Shown here piece by piece: positions 1-8,003 of a stretch of DNA of 35,471 nucleotides. The notes under the pieces are model-generated. The model worked only from the letters and a program-made list of their open reading frames with translations. It was not told the DNA's origin and did not search any database. The DNA comes from Pseudomonadota bacterium (lineage in GTDB: Bacteria > Bdellovibrionota > FAC87 > UBA2466). Position numbers and translations under genes: made by a program. The first letter of the stretch is position 1. Each line of letters begins with the position of its first letter. The stretch lies in the NCBI GenBank assembly GCA_009927165.1, contig RFNO01000039.1, forward strand, positions 1-35,471. The letters are read 5' to 3'.

Positions 1-10
1 AATTAGTACT

Positions 11-832
11 ATGGAAAAATTGATTATCACTGCGGCTATTACGGGCGCCGAAGTAGACAAAACGAAATGTCCCGTTTTACCAATAACTCCTGAGGAGCAA
101 GCCCTAGCTGCTAAAGAAGCCGTCGAAGCGGGTGCGTCAGTCATTCATTTACATGTTCGGGATAAAACCGGGAGGCCTTCACAAGAATCGAGCGATTTCA
201 AAGCTGCTGTCGACGCCATCCGTAAAGCTTGCAAGGGCAATGAGCCCATCATTCAATTTTCCACTGGGGGAGCGGTTGGCGAAAAAATCGAGAAAAGAAT
301 TGCACCCTTAACTCTGAAACCAGAAATGGCCTCATTCAATTTAGGAACCATCAACTTCGGAGATGAGATTTTCGTAAACACATTTCCTGATATGCGAAAG
401 TTAGCTGCTGCATTTAAGGATGAGAACGTTATTCCAGAATATGAAGTCTATGATGTTGGGCACTTGGACAATCTCAAGAAATTAATCCGAGAAGGCATAA
501 TTAAAAGCCCGTACCACTGCCAGTTTGTGCTGGGGGTTCCAGGAGCACTCAGTGGTAGTATTTCAACTTTAAATTTTTTGGTGGCTAATTTGCCTGAAAA
601 TTCCCATTGGGCTGTGGCGGGGATCGGAAAAGTGGAGTTGCCACTCGCAGTGCACGCCATTTTGATGGGTGGGCACGTTCGAGTGGGACTCGAAGACAAT
701 ATTTATTACTCAAAAGGGATCGCAGCTAAAAGTAATGCACAACTTGTTGAGAGAATCGTCCGTATCGCGAATGAAGTTGAACGTCCAATCGCCACTATTG
801 CAGATGCCCGAAAACTATTACTGGGAAAATGA
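11..832 (+). CDS. beta-keto acid cleavage enzyme (BKACE / Kce family, DUF849)
   Basis: Members of this family are Zn-dependent enzymes that condense a beta-keto acid with acetyl-CoA, giving acetoacetate and a new CoA ester; the founding member is 3-keto-5-aminohexanoate cleavage enzyme of lysine fermentation. The 273 residues match the usual family length. Visible motifs are an HLHVRD segment with candidate Zn ligands H46 and H48, an STGG loop at about residue 84, and VGLEDN near residue 226, whose Glu (about 228) is the expected third metal ligand. The start ATG is 10 bases from the window edge, so its upstream signals cannot be judged. No other lysine-fermentation gene is nearby, so the actual substrate is unknown; the family is known to act on many beta-keto acids. 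The 3' end overlaps the convergent haem-protein gene by 15 bp. Confidence 0.88.
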   Translation: MEKLIITAAITGAEVDKTKCPVLPITPEEQALAAKEAVEAGASVIHLHVRDKTGRPSQESSDFKAAVDAIRKACKGNEPIIQFSTGGAVGEKIEKRIAPLTLKPEMASFNLGTINFGDEIFVNTFPDMRKLAAAFKDENVIPEYEVYDVGHLDNLKKLIREGIIKSPYHCQFVLGVPGALSGSISTLNFLVANLPENSHWAVAGIGKVELPLAVHAILMGGHVRVGLEDNIYYSKGIAAKSNAQLVERIVRIANEVERPIATIADARKLLLGK

Positions 833-2170
833 AAGAGCTTTGGCTTCTTTTTCAAGAAGCTCGCAGGTCGGATTCAAATCTCCAGTGATACTGAATAAAT
901 CCAAAGAGTAAGCTAGCGGGTCGTTAGTGTGATGATGCGAGCCCTGTTCTGCGGCAGTAGTAAAGGAGAAAGGCGTCTGCTTCAAGGAGACAGATTTTCT
1001 GACAGATTCATTTTCGTTGTAAGCTAAAGGTAAGTAGTGACCTATCAAATTCTCTAAGCCGCTCACACCATCATTAAAATCCAATGAGTTTTTTGCAATA
1101 CTAAGCGCCCACCGATCAAAGTCTAAGGGATGGTTTCGATAGAGCAGAATAAATCGTAGTTTTGCAATTCTCTCGATCTCTGCCTTTCGAAAGCCGAATC
1201 GGTCTGCATGAGGTTCGATAAATGCGTCGCCAACTTGATTAAGTCTACCGATCATTCGAAGCTTTCTTTGATAGTCCTTTTCCATCATTGTTTCAGTCTC
1301 GGATAAAACCGAATCGTAGTTTTGAGAGCTTTGGGCTCTAAGATCGGAAGGAATAAAAGCATCGATCCGTTGCGGACATCCAAGCATTGCTGCGGTCAGG
1401 GCAGGTCGATAACGTGAATGAGATTCGCTTGCGACTATTTTTTTTGCGATCCGGTCTCTATTTAAGAAGTTGAGAAGAATAGATAGAGCCGATCCTGGGC
1501 CGATTCCCCCGTTAGAGAGATAGTAGGTTTTGGTTCCAAAACTATCTTCAGTGGTCATATGGAAAGGACTCGGCAGAAATCGATATCGGGGATGATTTTT
1601 GTAGGTTTTTAAGAATGCCTCAAAGTCATTGTATTCCGTTGTTTTTGGGAGAATTCTGTCGTGAAGACTGCCATACGCCCCTGGCCAAAGACTATAGGCT
1701 TCCCAGTTAGGTTTGGGATCTGAACTGTGGCACCTGATACAGTCTTGTGGATTTACTTCAACTTTTGGTTTTGCTGTTTCGTTGAAATGGATACTGTAAA
1801 ACGAAAATTCCGCTTTCCTCTCCTCATATTCAATCATCTCAATGGTTTCATAATGAGGGTCACTGGGTAATCCTGAGGCAGCAAATAAAAGTTTTGCATC
1901 TGGACCAAAAAAAATAATTCTGGGATGAGCGCGATCCGAGAGATGATTACTGTGGCTATCGTATTGAAGAACAAAGTAGCGTCGATAGGCCTCTGGTAGT
2001 TTAGCGATGATGCTTTCAACCGTCGGTGAACTTAAGGAAGAATCGGTATTAATCCAAGATAAGATTTCTGAAGCAGTAACTGTTGGCTTTTGACTGATAG
2101 CTGGAGGAACAGACGCTAGTAAGGACGTTCCAAAATATAAAAAAATAATGAGTTGCCACGACCATTTCAT
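818..2170 (-). CDS. secreted protein with a single c-type haem motif
   Basis: I do not recognise a named function. The ATG at 2170 is preferred over an upstream TTG at 2194 because it has a GAGGT ribosome site 10 nt upstream and gives a clean signal peptide (MKWSWQ, hydrophobic stretch, cleavage near residue 27). The mature protein is about 420 residues. One CIRCH motif (C144, C147, H148) is a c-type haem attachment site, followed by DPKPNW and a W-P-G-A-Y-G segment. I recall similar CxxCH...DP+P(N/I)W...WPG.YG arrangements in uncharacterised secreted proteins. The rest does not look like a small cytochrome c and no obvious distal Met ligand stands out. It is likely periplasmic, since c-type haem is attached there. 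It overlaps the BKACE gene tail-to-tail. Confidence 0.8.
   Translation of the reverse strand: MKWSWQLIIFLYFGTSLLASVPPAISQKPTVTASEILSWINTDSSLSSPTVESIIAKLPEAYRRYFVLQYDSHSNHLSDRAHPRIIFFGPDAKLLFAASGLPSDPHYETIEMIEYEERKAEFSFYSIHFNETAKPKVEVNPQDCIRCHSSDPKPNWEAYSLWPGAYGSLHDRILPKTTEYNDFEAFLKTYKNHPRYRFLPSPFHMTTEDSFGTKTYYLSNGGIGPGSALSILLNFLNRDRIAKKIVASESHSRYRPALTAAMLGCPQRIDAFIPSDLRAQSSQNYDSVLSETETMMEKDYQRKLRMIGRLNQVGDAFIEPHADRFGFRKAEIERIAKLRFILLYRNHPLDFDRWALSIAKNSLDFNDGVSGLENLIGHYLPLAYNENESVRKSVSLKQTPFSFTTAAEQGSHHHTNDPLAYSLDLFSITGDLNPTCELLEKEAKALSFSQ
843..860. other. stem-loop at a convergent gene junction
   Basis: A perfect 7-bp inverted repeat, GCTTCTT and AAGAAGC, with a 4-nt TTTC loop lies 11 bp past the stop of the BKACE gene and inside the last codons of the opposing haem-protein gene. 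Neither strand has a clean T-run after the stem, so it is not a textbook intrinsic terminator. It could still act as a bidirectional transcript-end or pausing structure. Confidence 0.35.
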
Positions 2171-2258
2171 TTCAACGGGTACCTCAGTGAACAAGGCGGC
2201 ACCATAGCATAAGTTGAGACGCCCAGCACCATCTATAAAGTTGCAATGTTACAGGAAC

Positions 2259-2516
2259 TTAGGCCTTGGATGCTTCAACAAAACGAACTCGAACTTCCGA
2301 GAGTACATTTTCAATCAGCTTGGCTTCTTCTGCGGTAAGGTTGCCTTTAGTTTTTGCTTCTAAAATGGAAAGAATATCAATGTTCTGTTTAGCGAGCTCT
2401 AAGTTCTTATGGGTCTTTCCAGTTTGGGGATCTGGTGCCGCTCCTAAGTTGATGAGAGCACTGGTTGCAAATGAAAGGACCAGAGTAGAAAAGTCGAGTT
2501 GGTGTTGATTCTTCAT
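2259..2516 (-). CDS. DUF1844 family protein
   Basis: A small protein of 85 residues with the DUF1844 pattern: an N-terminal DFSTLVLSFATSALINLG segment, then a region running through NLELAKQNIDILSILEAKTKGNLTAEE (interrupted here only for description), ending in helices. Function of the family is unknown. The ATG at 2516 is chosen because AGGAG lies 9 nt upstream; an alternative TTG at 2522 would be only 4 nt from that site. It follows the 250-residue membrane protein by 12 nt and is probably cotranscribed with it. The amphipathic DFSTLVLSFATSALINLG helix suggests protein-protein or membrane contact, which is inference. Confidence 0.82.
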   Translation of the reverse strand: MKNQHQLDFSTLVLSFATSALINLGAAPDPQTGKTHKNLELAKQNIDILSILEAKTKGNLTAEEAKLIENVLSEVRVRFVEASKA

Positions 2517-2528
2517 ACTCAAGTGCTC

Positions 2529-3281
2529 CTAGGGTTTTTCTACTGGGGCTTTTGCAGCATTGGTTGCTGCCACGAGATCTCTCACAGATTTAACCGGAGT
2601 TTCAGGCTTGGGGGCTGGCGCAGCTGCTTCTGAAGCTGCTTTGGGGGCTGCTGCCGTAGCTGTCGGAGCTGCAGCAGGAGCTGCTGCGGGTTTTGCTTTT
2701 GCTTTTGCTTGTGCCTGAGCCTCTAAATCTTTCAGTTTCTTTCTTCGAACCTGAAGTTCCGAATAATCCAGAGTCAGCACTACTGCTTTGTCTTCCTCAA
2801 TCAACGGTAACTTATTTGAAATTTCTGGTTGGCTTCCAGTTCCTTTGTAAATGCTCTTTAAAGTTTTTGAGGTGATGGTTTTTGCCATAGTGAGTTCCTC
2901 AATGGTCTTGAACTCGACAGTCAGCAGAAATTTCTCTTTTGAATGTTCAATCAGATTTAAGAATCGTTCGGGAACTTTCACTATCTGGATAAAAGATTCG
3001 GTCAGCGGTTTATCAAACGTAACGGTAAAAATCCCCTCTTTTTGAACGCTATAGGGACTAGCAAACTTAAAAAGCAATCGATAAACCTGAACATTGAACT
3101 GACCGGGATCCCAGGTGACCCAAATATTCAACGATCCTCTTACGTCGCCAGGAGAAATTCCCATTCTGGGTTTCGCTTTGGTTCGTTTTCCTTCGACAAG
3201 GGCTGTAATGACGAAATACAGGGAAAAGAACAAACCCCCAGCAGCAAGTAAGGAAAGGATTAAACTGAGTGTGACCGACAT
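2529..3281 (-). CDS. single-pass membrane protein with Ala/Pro-rich C-terminal tail
   Basis: I do not recognise the family. The 250-residue protein has one N-terminal membrane helix (about residues 4-27), then a soluble domain of about 150 residues rich in beta-type sequence, then a low-complexity tail from about residue 185 made of Ala, Lys, Pro and Thr (runs such as AQAKAKAKPAAAP). With the N-terminus in the membrane and no lipobox, the orientation cannot be fixed from sequence. The tail resembles flexible linkers of envelope-spanning proteins. It sits directly upstream of the DUF1844 gene (12 nt), so the two are likely one operon, and downstream of the 79-residue two-helix protein. Confidence 0.75.
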   Translation of the reverse strand: MSVTLSLILSLLAAGGLFFSLYFVITALVEGKRTKAKPRMGISPGDVRGSLNIWVTWDPGQFNVQVYRLLFKFASPYSVQKEGIFTVTFDKPLTESFIQIVKVPERFLNLIEHSKEKFLLTVEFKTIEELTMAKTITSKTLKSIYKGTGSQPEISNKLPLIEEDKAVVLTLDYSELQVRRKKLKDLEAQAQAKAKAKPAAAPAAAPTATAAAPKAASEAAAPAPKPETPVKSVRDLVAATNAAKAPVEKP

Positions 3282-3393
3282 GATTAACCTCTCTGAAAGT
3301 GCCTAGCTCGAAAAAACCTAGAAAGCTAATACTTTAAGCCAGTTCCGCATCAGATTTACCATTTGTGGCAAGGATTTGTCGAGGGGAAGTCCA

Positions 3394-3633
3394 TCAGTGT
3401 AGAGGATTTCCTCTCAAATTATTTAAGATGAATAGAATTCCCGCAAAGAAGAAAAGAGCACCAATAACAAGGTTAAACCCGTTGTTGAACGGTTGGATAC
3501 TGGCTTTGGGATCCTCAGTCCGAAGCTTCTTTACGCCCATAACGGTCTTGTAAATCACTGTGGGTCCCGCAAAAATCAGCCCAATTCCAATAAAAATCAA
3601 AGCAAAGTTTCCCCATTCCATGGGACCTTTCAT
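3394..3633 (-). CDS. small two-helix membrane protein
   Basis: A 79-residue protein of unknown function. It has two predicted membrane helices (about residues 9-28 and 52-70) joined by a charged loop KKLRTEDPKASIQP. The start ATG has GGGAG about 6 nt upstream, which supports it as a real gene. It is encoded ahead of the 250-residue membrane protein with a 112-bp gap, so cotranscription is possible but not certain. The last codons contain a short inverted repeat (AGAGGA, TT, TCCTCT at 3401-3414). Confidence 0.65.
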   Translation of the reverse strand: MKGPMEWGNFALIFIGIGLIFAGPTVIYKTVMGVKKLRTEDPKASIQPFNNGFNLVIGALFFFAGILFILNNLRGNPLH

Positions 3634-3716
3634 AACTTACTCCCTTTGTTGTCCTGCGTCGCGACAGACTGGCCCCATTATGGCCTTTAAGCCGGTCGGA
3701 GAGCAAGGCCCAAGCG

Positions 3717-3725
3717 TGATAAAAT
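3717..3725 (+). promoter_or_regulatory. extended -10 element before the glycosyltransferase gene
   Basis: TGATAAAAT reads as an extended -10 (TG, one base, TAAAAT, 5 of 6 to consensus). The ATG at 3724 lies inside this element, so translation more likely begins at 3742, about 10 nt after the predicted start of transcription. There is no good -35 hexamer, as is usual for extended -10 promoters. Confidence 0.4.
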
Positions 3726-3741
3726 GGTAGAATTAAACTTC

Positions 3742-4911
3742 ATGAATTCGACTCTTTTCATCTTCGATACGCATCCCATCCAATATCGAGCCCCAGTTTT
3801 TAGAGCTTTGGCTAAGCGCTTACCGGGCTTAAAGGTATTTTTTTTCGACTCCGCTTTTGATGGAAAAAAGTGGTGGTTTCAAGAAGTCGATAAAATTCCC
3901 CGTCAGGATTTTGGTCTCCCGTTAGAGGAAGGTTACTCTCACTCCATTTTAGGGACACGAAAGATGGGGTTTTTTCAAAAGTGGGGTACTTTCAAAAAGA
4001 TTCTGACTGCTGAGCGCCCAGAAGCCATCTTAATTTATGGTTACTATCAAGTTGAACATTGGATTTTGAGGATGCTTTCCAATCAACTCAATATTCCCCT
4101 CATTTTTGTGGGGGAAACGTTTGACTGGCGCGGTTCCTTTTTTAGAAAAATGATTAAAAAAGTTTTGATCAGTCGATTTTTTCAGAAAGTTAATGAGTTT
4201 ATTTCTATAGGTAATAAGACTTTTCAGTACTATCAGTCTTGGGGCATTTCCCCAGTCCTAATAACGAAAGCAAACTATTGTACTGATCCTTCCGGGTTTC
4301 TTTTGGGAGAAAAAGAGGCACAATTTGCAAGGGAACAAATAAGGAAACAGCTCAACATTCCCCAAGATGACTTTGTCATGTTATTTGTAGGCCGACTGTT
4401 CGAAAGGAAAAGGCCACATGATCTTTTGCGAATTCATCAACTGTTAGATCGATTTAAAAAGGTCCACACACTAATTGTGGGAAATGGTGAACTGAGCGAA
4501 GAGCTAAAAAAGCAATCGCAAAATCTTTCTCGTGTTTATTTTCCGGGGTTTCAAAATCAAAAAGAGATTAAAAATTTTTACTATGCTGCCGATATTTTGG
4601 TGGTTCCATCCGAGTTTGAAACCTGGGGTTTAGTGGTAAATGAAGCTTTTGCGTGTGGTTTGCCAGCACTTGTAACTTCAACTTGTGGTTCTGCGGAAGA
4701 TCTCGTTATTCCCAATGAAAATGGCGCTATCTTCCCCGTGGGCGACTGCAATTCGGCAAGTCAAACAATCGAAAGATTACTTGTGGAGCCAAATTTAGCG
4801 AGAGTTTGGGGAACTAACGCTCGAAAAAGAGTTTTAGAGAACTATACGCCCAGTCATTTCGCTGCCAGTATTATGACCGCTTTTCAAAAGGCTATTTCAA
4901 AATCAATTTAA
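3742..4911 (+). CDS. glycosyltransferase family 4 (GT-B fold)
   Basis: The product is a retaining sugar-nucleotide-dependent glycosyltransferase. It has the opening IFDTHPIQYRAPVF, typical of one GT4 subgroup, and the C-terminal nucleotide-sugar site VPSEFETWGLVVNEAFACG, with the two Glu of the E-x7-E motif. FVGRLFERKRP marks the start of the second Rossmann domain. I choose 3742 over the in-frame ATG at 3724 because the latter falls within a -10-like element and the family normally begins with residues like MNSTLFIFDTHP. There is no strong ribosome site for either. The gene stands alone, not in a polysaccharide cluster, so acceptor and sugar are unknown. It is likely cytoplasmic or peripheral at the inner membrane. 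It overlaps the opposing regulator gene by 20 bp at the 3' end. Confidence 0.88.
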   Translation: MNSTLFIFDTHPIQYRAPVFRALAKRLPGLKVFFFDSAFDGKKWWFQEVDKIPRQDFGLPLEEGYSHSILGTRKMGFFQKWGTFKKILTAERPEAILIYGYYQVEHWILRMLSNQLNIPLIFVGETFDWRGSFFRKMIKKVLISRFFQKVNEFISIGNKTFQYYQSWGISPVLITKANYCTDPSGFLLGEKEAQFAREQIRKQLNIPQDDFVMLFVGRLFERKRPHDLLRIHQLLDRFKKVHTLIVGNGELSEELKKQSQNLSRVYFPGFQNQKEIKNFYYAADILVVPSEFETWGLVVNEAFACGLPALVTSTCGSAEDLVIPNENGAIFPVGDCNSASQTIERLLVEPNLARVWGTNARKRVLENYTPSHFAASIMTAFQKAISKSI

Positions 4912-5998
4912 GAATGGCTTTTCCGGATTCTGCCTGCATCGGCTGAATTTTACCGCCGTGAGTTTCGATGATCAATTTGGCGATAGCCAAAGATAATCCG
5001 AGATTCTGGTGATGGTGCATTTCCGGCGCTCCTGTTTCAAAAGGTTGGAACGCCTCTAGGGGTAAATGTTCGCCTTGCCAACGAATGTCTAGCGTCAATT
5101 TTTTATCTTCTTTAGCGCACTTCAAATCGATTTGAGTGCCGGAGTTCGCCCGTCCTATAACCGCAGAAAAAATTCTCGTCAGAGCCAAATCCATTTTTTC
5201 CCAATCAAAACTTTCTTCCAGAATTTCAGACTGTTCCAAGCTGAACGCAATGTTCTTGGGTTTGTATTGTGGCGCTAAGCTCAATGTCAGTTTCTGTAGT
5301 TCGGTCCCTAACGAAACACGAGAAAGCCGCAGTTTTCCAACAGATTCCAATCGAGTATAAGTTAAAACTTCACCAACAATGTCCGAAAATCTCTGAACCG
5401 CTCCAGAAAGGGCTTTTACTGATTTCTGCAAGTCACCACTCAGTTCAGATTGAGATTGAGAAAGCAAGGACATGAAAGAGTTCAGCACCGTCAGTGGGGT
5501 ATTGAGCTCATGCGAAACCAGAGACAAAAATCTAGCTTTAGCCTTGTCCAGAAGAGTGAGTTCGGTAAGTGTTTCTTCCAGTTCCCGATTTGTCTTTTCT
5601 AGAGCCGTATTTTTTTCATCTACTTCTTTTCGCAAGGTAAACGCTTCGTTGGCCTGCCTGATTGTTAACTTCAGTTCTTCGGGATCCCAGGGCTTAGCAA
5701 TATACCTATAGATATGTCCCCGATTGATGGCATCAATGACAGATTCGATGTCCGTGTAACCGGTTAAAAGAATTCTAGTGGATAAAGCACTCAGCTTTTT
5801 TACTTTTTCGAGGAGCTCCACTCCCGACATTCCTGGCATGCGTTGATCCGAAATGATGACATGGAAAACCCGTTCTTTTACCATTTTAAGGGCTTCCAGA
5901 GGTGATGTAGTGACCGCAACGTCATACTCGCCTCTCAGCAGCCGCTGGATGGCTTGAAGATTATCTTTTTCGTCATCGACAAGTAGTATGGGATCCAT
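4892..5998 (-). CDS. receiver domain fused to a degenerate histidine kinase
   Basis: The 368-residue protein begins with an intact CheY-like receiver (acidic pair D8-D9, phospho-acceptor D51 in IISDQRMPG, T79, K102). It continues through a coiled coil (about 120-155) into a HisKA helix with H163 in SLVSHELNTPLT. The ATPase domain is abnormal. The N-box region (about 270-288, LALTRIFSAVIGRANSG) has no canonical Asn, and the G1 box (about 304-312, DIRWQGEHLP) lacks the DxGxG Asp. A G2-like LGLSLAIAKLI and the terminal THGGKI remain. No membrane segment is seen, so it is cytoplasmic. Receiver-first, kinase-second proteins often take phosphate from a partner kinase. Whether this one can autophosphorylate is doubtful. 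No cognate regulator is adjacent. Confidence 0.87.
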   Translation of the reverse strand: MDPILLVDDEKDNLQAIQRLLRGEYDVAVTTSPLEALKMVKERVFHVIISDQRMPGMSGVELLEKVKKLSALSTRILLTGYTDIESVIDAINRGHIYRYIAKPWDPEELKLTIRQANEAFTLRKEVDEKNTALEKTNRELEETLTELTLLDKAKARFLSLVSHELNTPLTVLNSFMSLLSQSQSELSGDLQKSVKALSGAVQRFSDIVGEVLTYTRLESVGKLRLSRVSLGTELQKLTLSLAPQYKPKNIAFSLEQSEILEESFDWEKMDLALTRIFSAVIGRANSGTQIDLKCAKEDKKLTLDIRWQGEHLPLEAFQPFETGAPEMHHHQNLGLSLAIAKLIIETHGGKIQPMQAESGKAILKLILK

Positions 5999-6027
5999 TT
6001 GAGTATGTTTTCGTTTGAAACTAGAAT
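5999..6027 (+). promoter_or_regulatory. promoter of acs
   Basis: TTGAGT (5999-6004) and TAGAAT (6022-6027) are separated by 17 bp, giving a good vegetative promoter. The predicted start of transcription is near 6034 and leaves a leader of about 29 nt carrying AAGGAG just before the acs start codon. Confidence 0.5.
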
Positions 6028-6062
6028 CATAGGGAATTCGGTTTAAGCTTTCAAGGAGAGGT

Positions 6063-8000
6063 ATGAGTTTTATCGATACTGTACTGATAGAAAAACGTGC
6101 ATTTCTGCCCAGTAAGCAATTTGCTGCAGAGGCCCACGTTGGAAATCCTTTAGAGTACGAGCCGCTCTGGAATCAATCGCAGAGAGACCCTGTTGCGTTT
6201 TGGGATGAAGCTGCAAGAAATATCACTTGGATTAACCGGTGGAAAAGAACCCTCTTATGGCAAGAGCCCTACGCAAAGTGGTTCGAAGGGGGAACTCTCA
6301 ATGCCGCCTACAATTGTTTGGATAGGCATCTCAAGGAGGGTTTGGGTAAAAAAACGGCAATTATTTGGGAAGGTGAGGATGGTTCTCATCTTACCCTCAG
6401 TTATCAGGGGCTTTTCGAACAAGTCTGTCAGCTTGCTAATTTTCTTGAACGCAAATTAGGACTGAAAGCCGGAGACACAGCCGCTATTTACATGCCGATG
6501 GTTCCTGAGGCGGTAGTGGCCATGTTGGCTTGTGCCAGAATTGGGGTTACTCATAACGTGATTTTTGGCGGTTTTAGCGGTCATGCTATCCGAGACCGTG
6601 TTCAGGATTCGGAGTGCCGAATCATTTTCACTGCTGATGTGGGCTATCGTCGAGGCCAAGAAGTCGAGCTTTTAAAAACCGTAGATTCTGTTTTGTCGGA
6701 AATGCCGACAGTAGAAAATGTAATGGTTCTCAAAAGAAAATCTGAGACACATTTAAAAGAAAAGCAACACGATTGGAGATTAGTTTGTAATCAGGAAGCA
6801 AAAAAGCACGATGCTCGCCCCTTCGATTCTGAACATCCGCTTTTTTTACTTTATACAAGCGGGACCACTGGAAAACCCAAGGGAATTATCCATTCGACTG
6901 GGGGTTACCTTGTGGGGGTAACAACTACTGCTAAATGGATTTTTGATCTTAAATCTACCGATGTTTTCTGGTGTACAGCTGACATTGGCTGGATCACCGG
7001 TCATAGTTACGTTGTTTATGGGTTACTGTCGAATGCAGCTACTATTGTTATTTACGAAGGCGCCCCTTTTCATCCTCATCCTGGGCGCTACTGGGAGATC
7101 ATAGAAAAACATCGAGTAACTATTCTTTATACCGCTCCAACGGCCATTCGTGCTTGCATGAGGGCGGGAAATGATCATCCCAAAAAACACAACCTCAATT
7201 CGCTTCGTTTGCTAGGTTCAGTGGGAGAGCCGATCAACCCTGAGGCATGGATGTGGTATCACACCGAAATTGGAAAAAGTAGATGCCCTATCGTAGATAC
7301 TTGGTGGCAAACCGAAACGGGTTCCATTCTCATTGCGCCCCTACCTGGAGTAACCGCGACTAAACCGGGATCTGCCACTCGGCCCTTTCCCGGGATTGTA
7401 GCAGATATTGTAAATGATGAAGGACGTTCTTGTGCTCCCAATGAAGGAGGCTACTTAGTTATTCGAAACCCATGGCCATCTATGTTGCGCGGAATCTACA
7501 AAAATCCGGAGCGATTCAAAGAAAGCTACTGGAGTAAATTTCCGGGGATGTATTTTACCGGTGATGGTGCTCATCGAGATGAGAGAGGTTATTTCTGGAT
7601 AAAGGGTAGAGTAGATGATGTCATTAACGTATCCGGGCATCGTTTGGGCACTATGGAAGTTGAGAGTGCTTTAGTGTCTCACCCAAAAGTTGCAGAAGCC
7701 GCAGTGGTAGGTCGCCCAGATCCTATAAAAGGGCAAGCTCTGGTTGCGTTTGTTACTCCTCGAGGAGAGGAGTCTGGATTAGACGTGAAGAAACTGACTC
7801 AGGAGTTAAAAGATCATGTTGCCAGAGAAATCGGGGCCATAGCTCGACCTGATGAAATTAAACTCACTCGAACACTTCCGAAAACAAGAAGCGGAAAAAT
7901 CATGAGAAGGCTATTGAAGGAACTCGCTGAGGGCAAAGAACCAACAGGTGATACCACTACGCTAGAGAACTCAACACTCGTCGAAATTATCGGTGAATAA
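6063..8000 (+). CDS. acs: acetyl-CoA synthetase
   Basis: It converts acetate, ATP and CoA to acetyl-CoA, AMP and pyrophosphate in the cytoplasm. The 645-residue length is typical. Motifs in order are LYTSGTTGKPKGI (phosphate-binding loop, about residue 262), TWWQTETGS (about 415), YFTGDGAHRDERGY (about 500), the hinge GRVDDVINVSGHR (about 517), and the C-terminal PKTRSGKIMRRLL (about 606-618), whose Lys is the catalytic and acetylation-controlled residue. The start has a strong AAGGAG site and a recognisable promoter upstream. It is divergent from the receiver-kinase gene with only 64 bp between them, so a shared control region is possible. The 3' end is 3 bp from the opposing dapL stop codon. 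No acetyltransferase or deacetylase gene is nearby. Confidence 0.96.
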   Translation: MSFIDTVLIEKRAFLPSKQFAAEAHVGNPLEYEPLWNQSQRDPVAFWDEAARNITWINRWKRTLLWQEPYAKWFEGGTLNAAYNCLDRHLKEGLGKKTAIIWEGEDGSHLTLSYQGLFEQVCQLANFLERKLGLKAGDTAAIYMPMVPEAVVAMLACARIGVTHNVIFGGFSGHAIRDRVQDSECRIIFTADVGYRRGQEVELLKTVDSVLSEMPTVENVMVLKRKSETHLKEKQHDWRLVCNQEAKKHDARPFDSEHPLFLLYTSGTTGKPKGIIHSTGGYLVGVTTTAKWIFDLKSTDVFWCTADIGWITGHSYVVYGLLSNAATIVIYEGAPFHPHPGRYWEIIEKHRVTILYTAPTAIRACMRAGNDHPKKHNLNSLRLLGSVGEPINPEAWMWYHTEIGKSRCPIVDTWWQTETGSILIAPLPGVTATKPGSATRPFPGIVADIVNDEGRSCAPNEGGYLVIRNPWPSMLRGIYKNPERFKESYWSKFPGMYFTGDGAHRDERGYFWIKGRVDDVINVSGHRLGTMEVESALVSHPKVAEAAVVGRPDPIKGQALVAFVTPRGEESGLDVKKLTQELKDHVAREIGAIARPDEIKLTRTLPKTRSGKIMRRLLKELAEGKEPTGDTTTLENSTLVEIIGE

Positions 8001-8003
8001 AGG

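Noticed and set aside
2540-2720. Possible tandem repeat in the Ala/Pro-rich tail
   Set aside because: The sequence is compositionally biased coding DNA without a fixed repeat unit.
4885-4925. Stem-loop at the glycosyltransferase/regulator junction
   Set aside because: AAAAGGCTATT and AATGGCTTTT pair only with mismatches and bulges, too weak to call.
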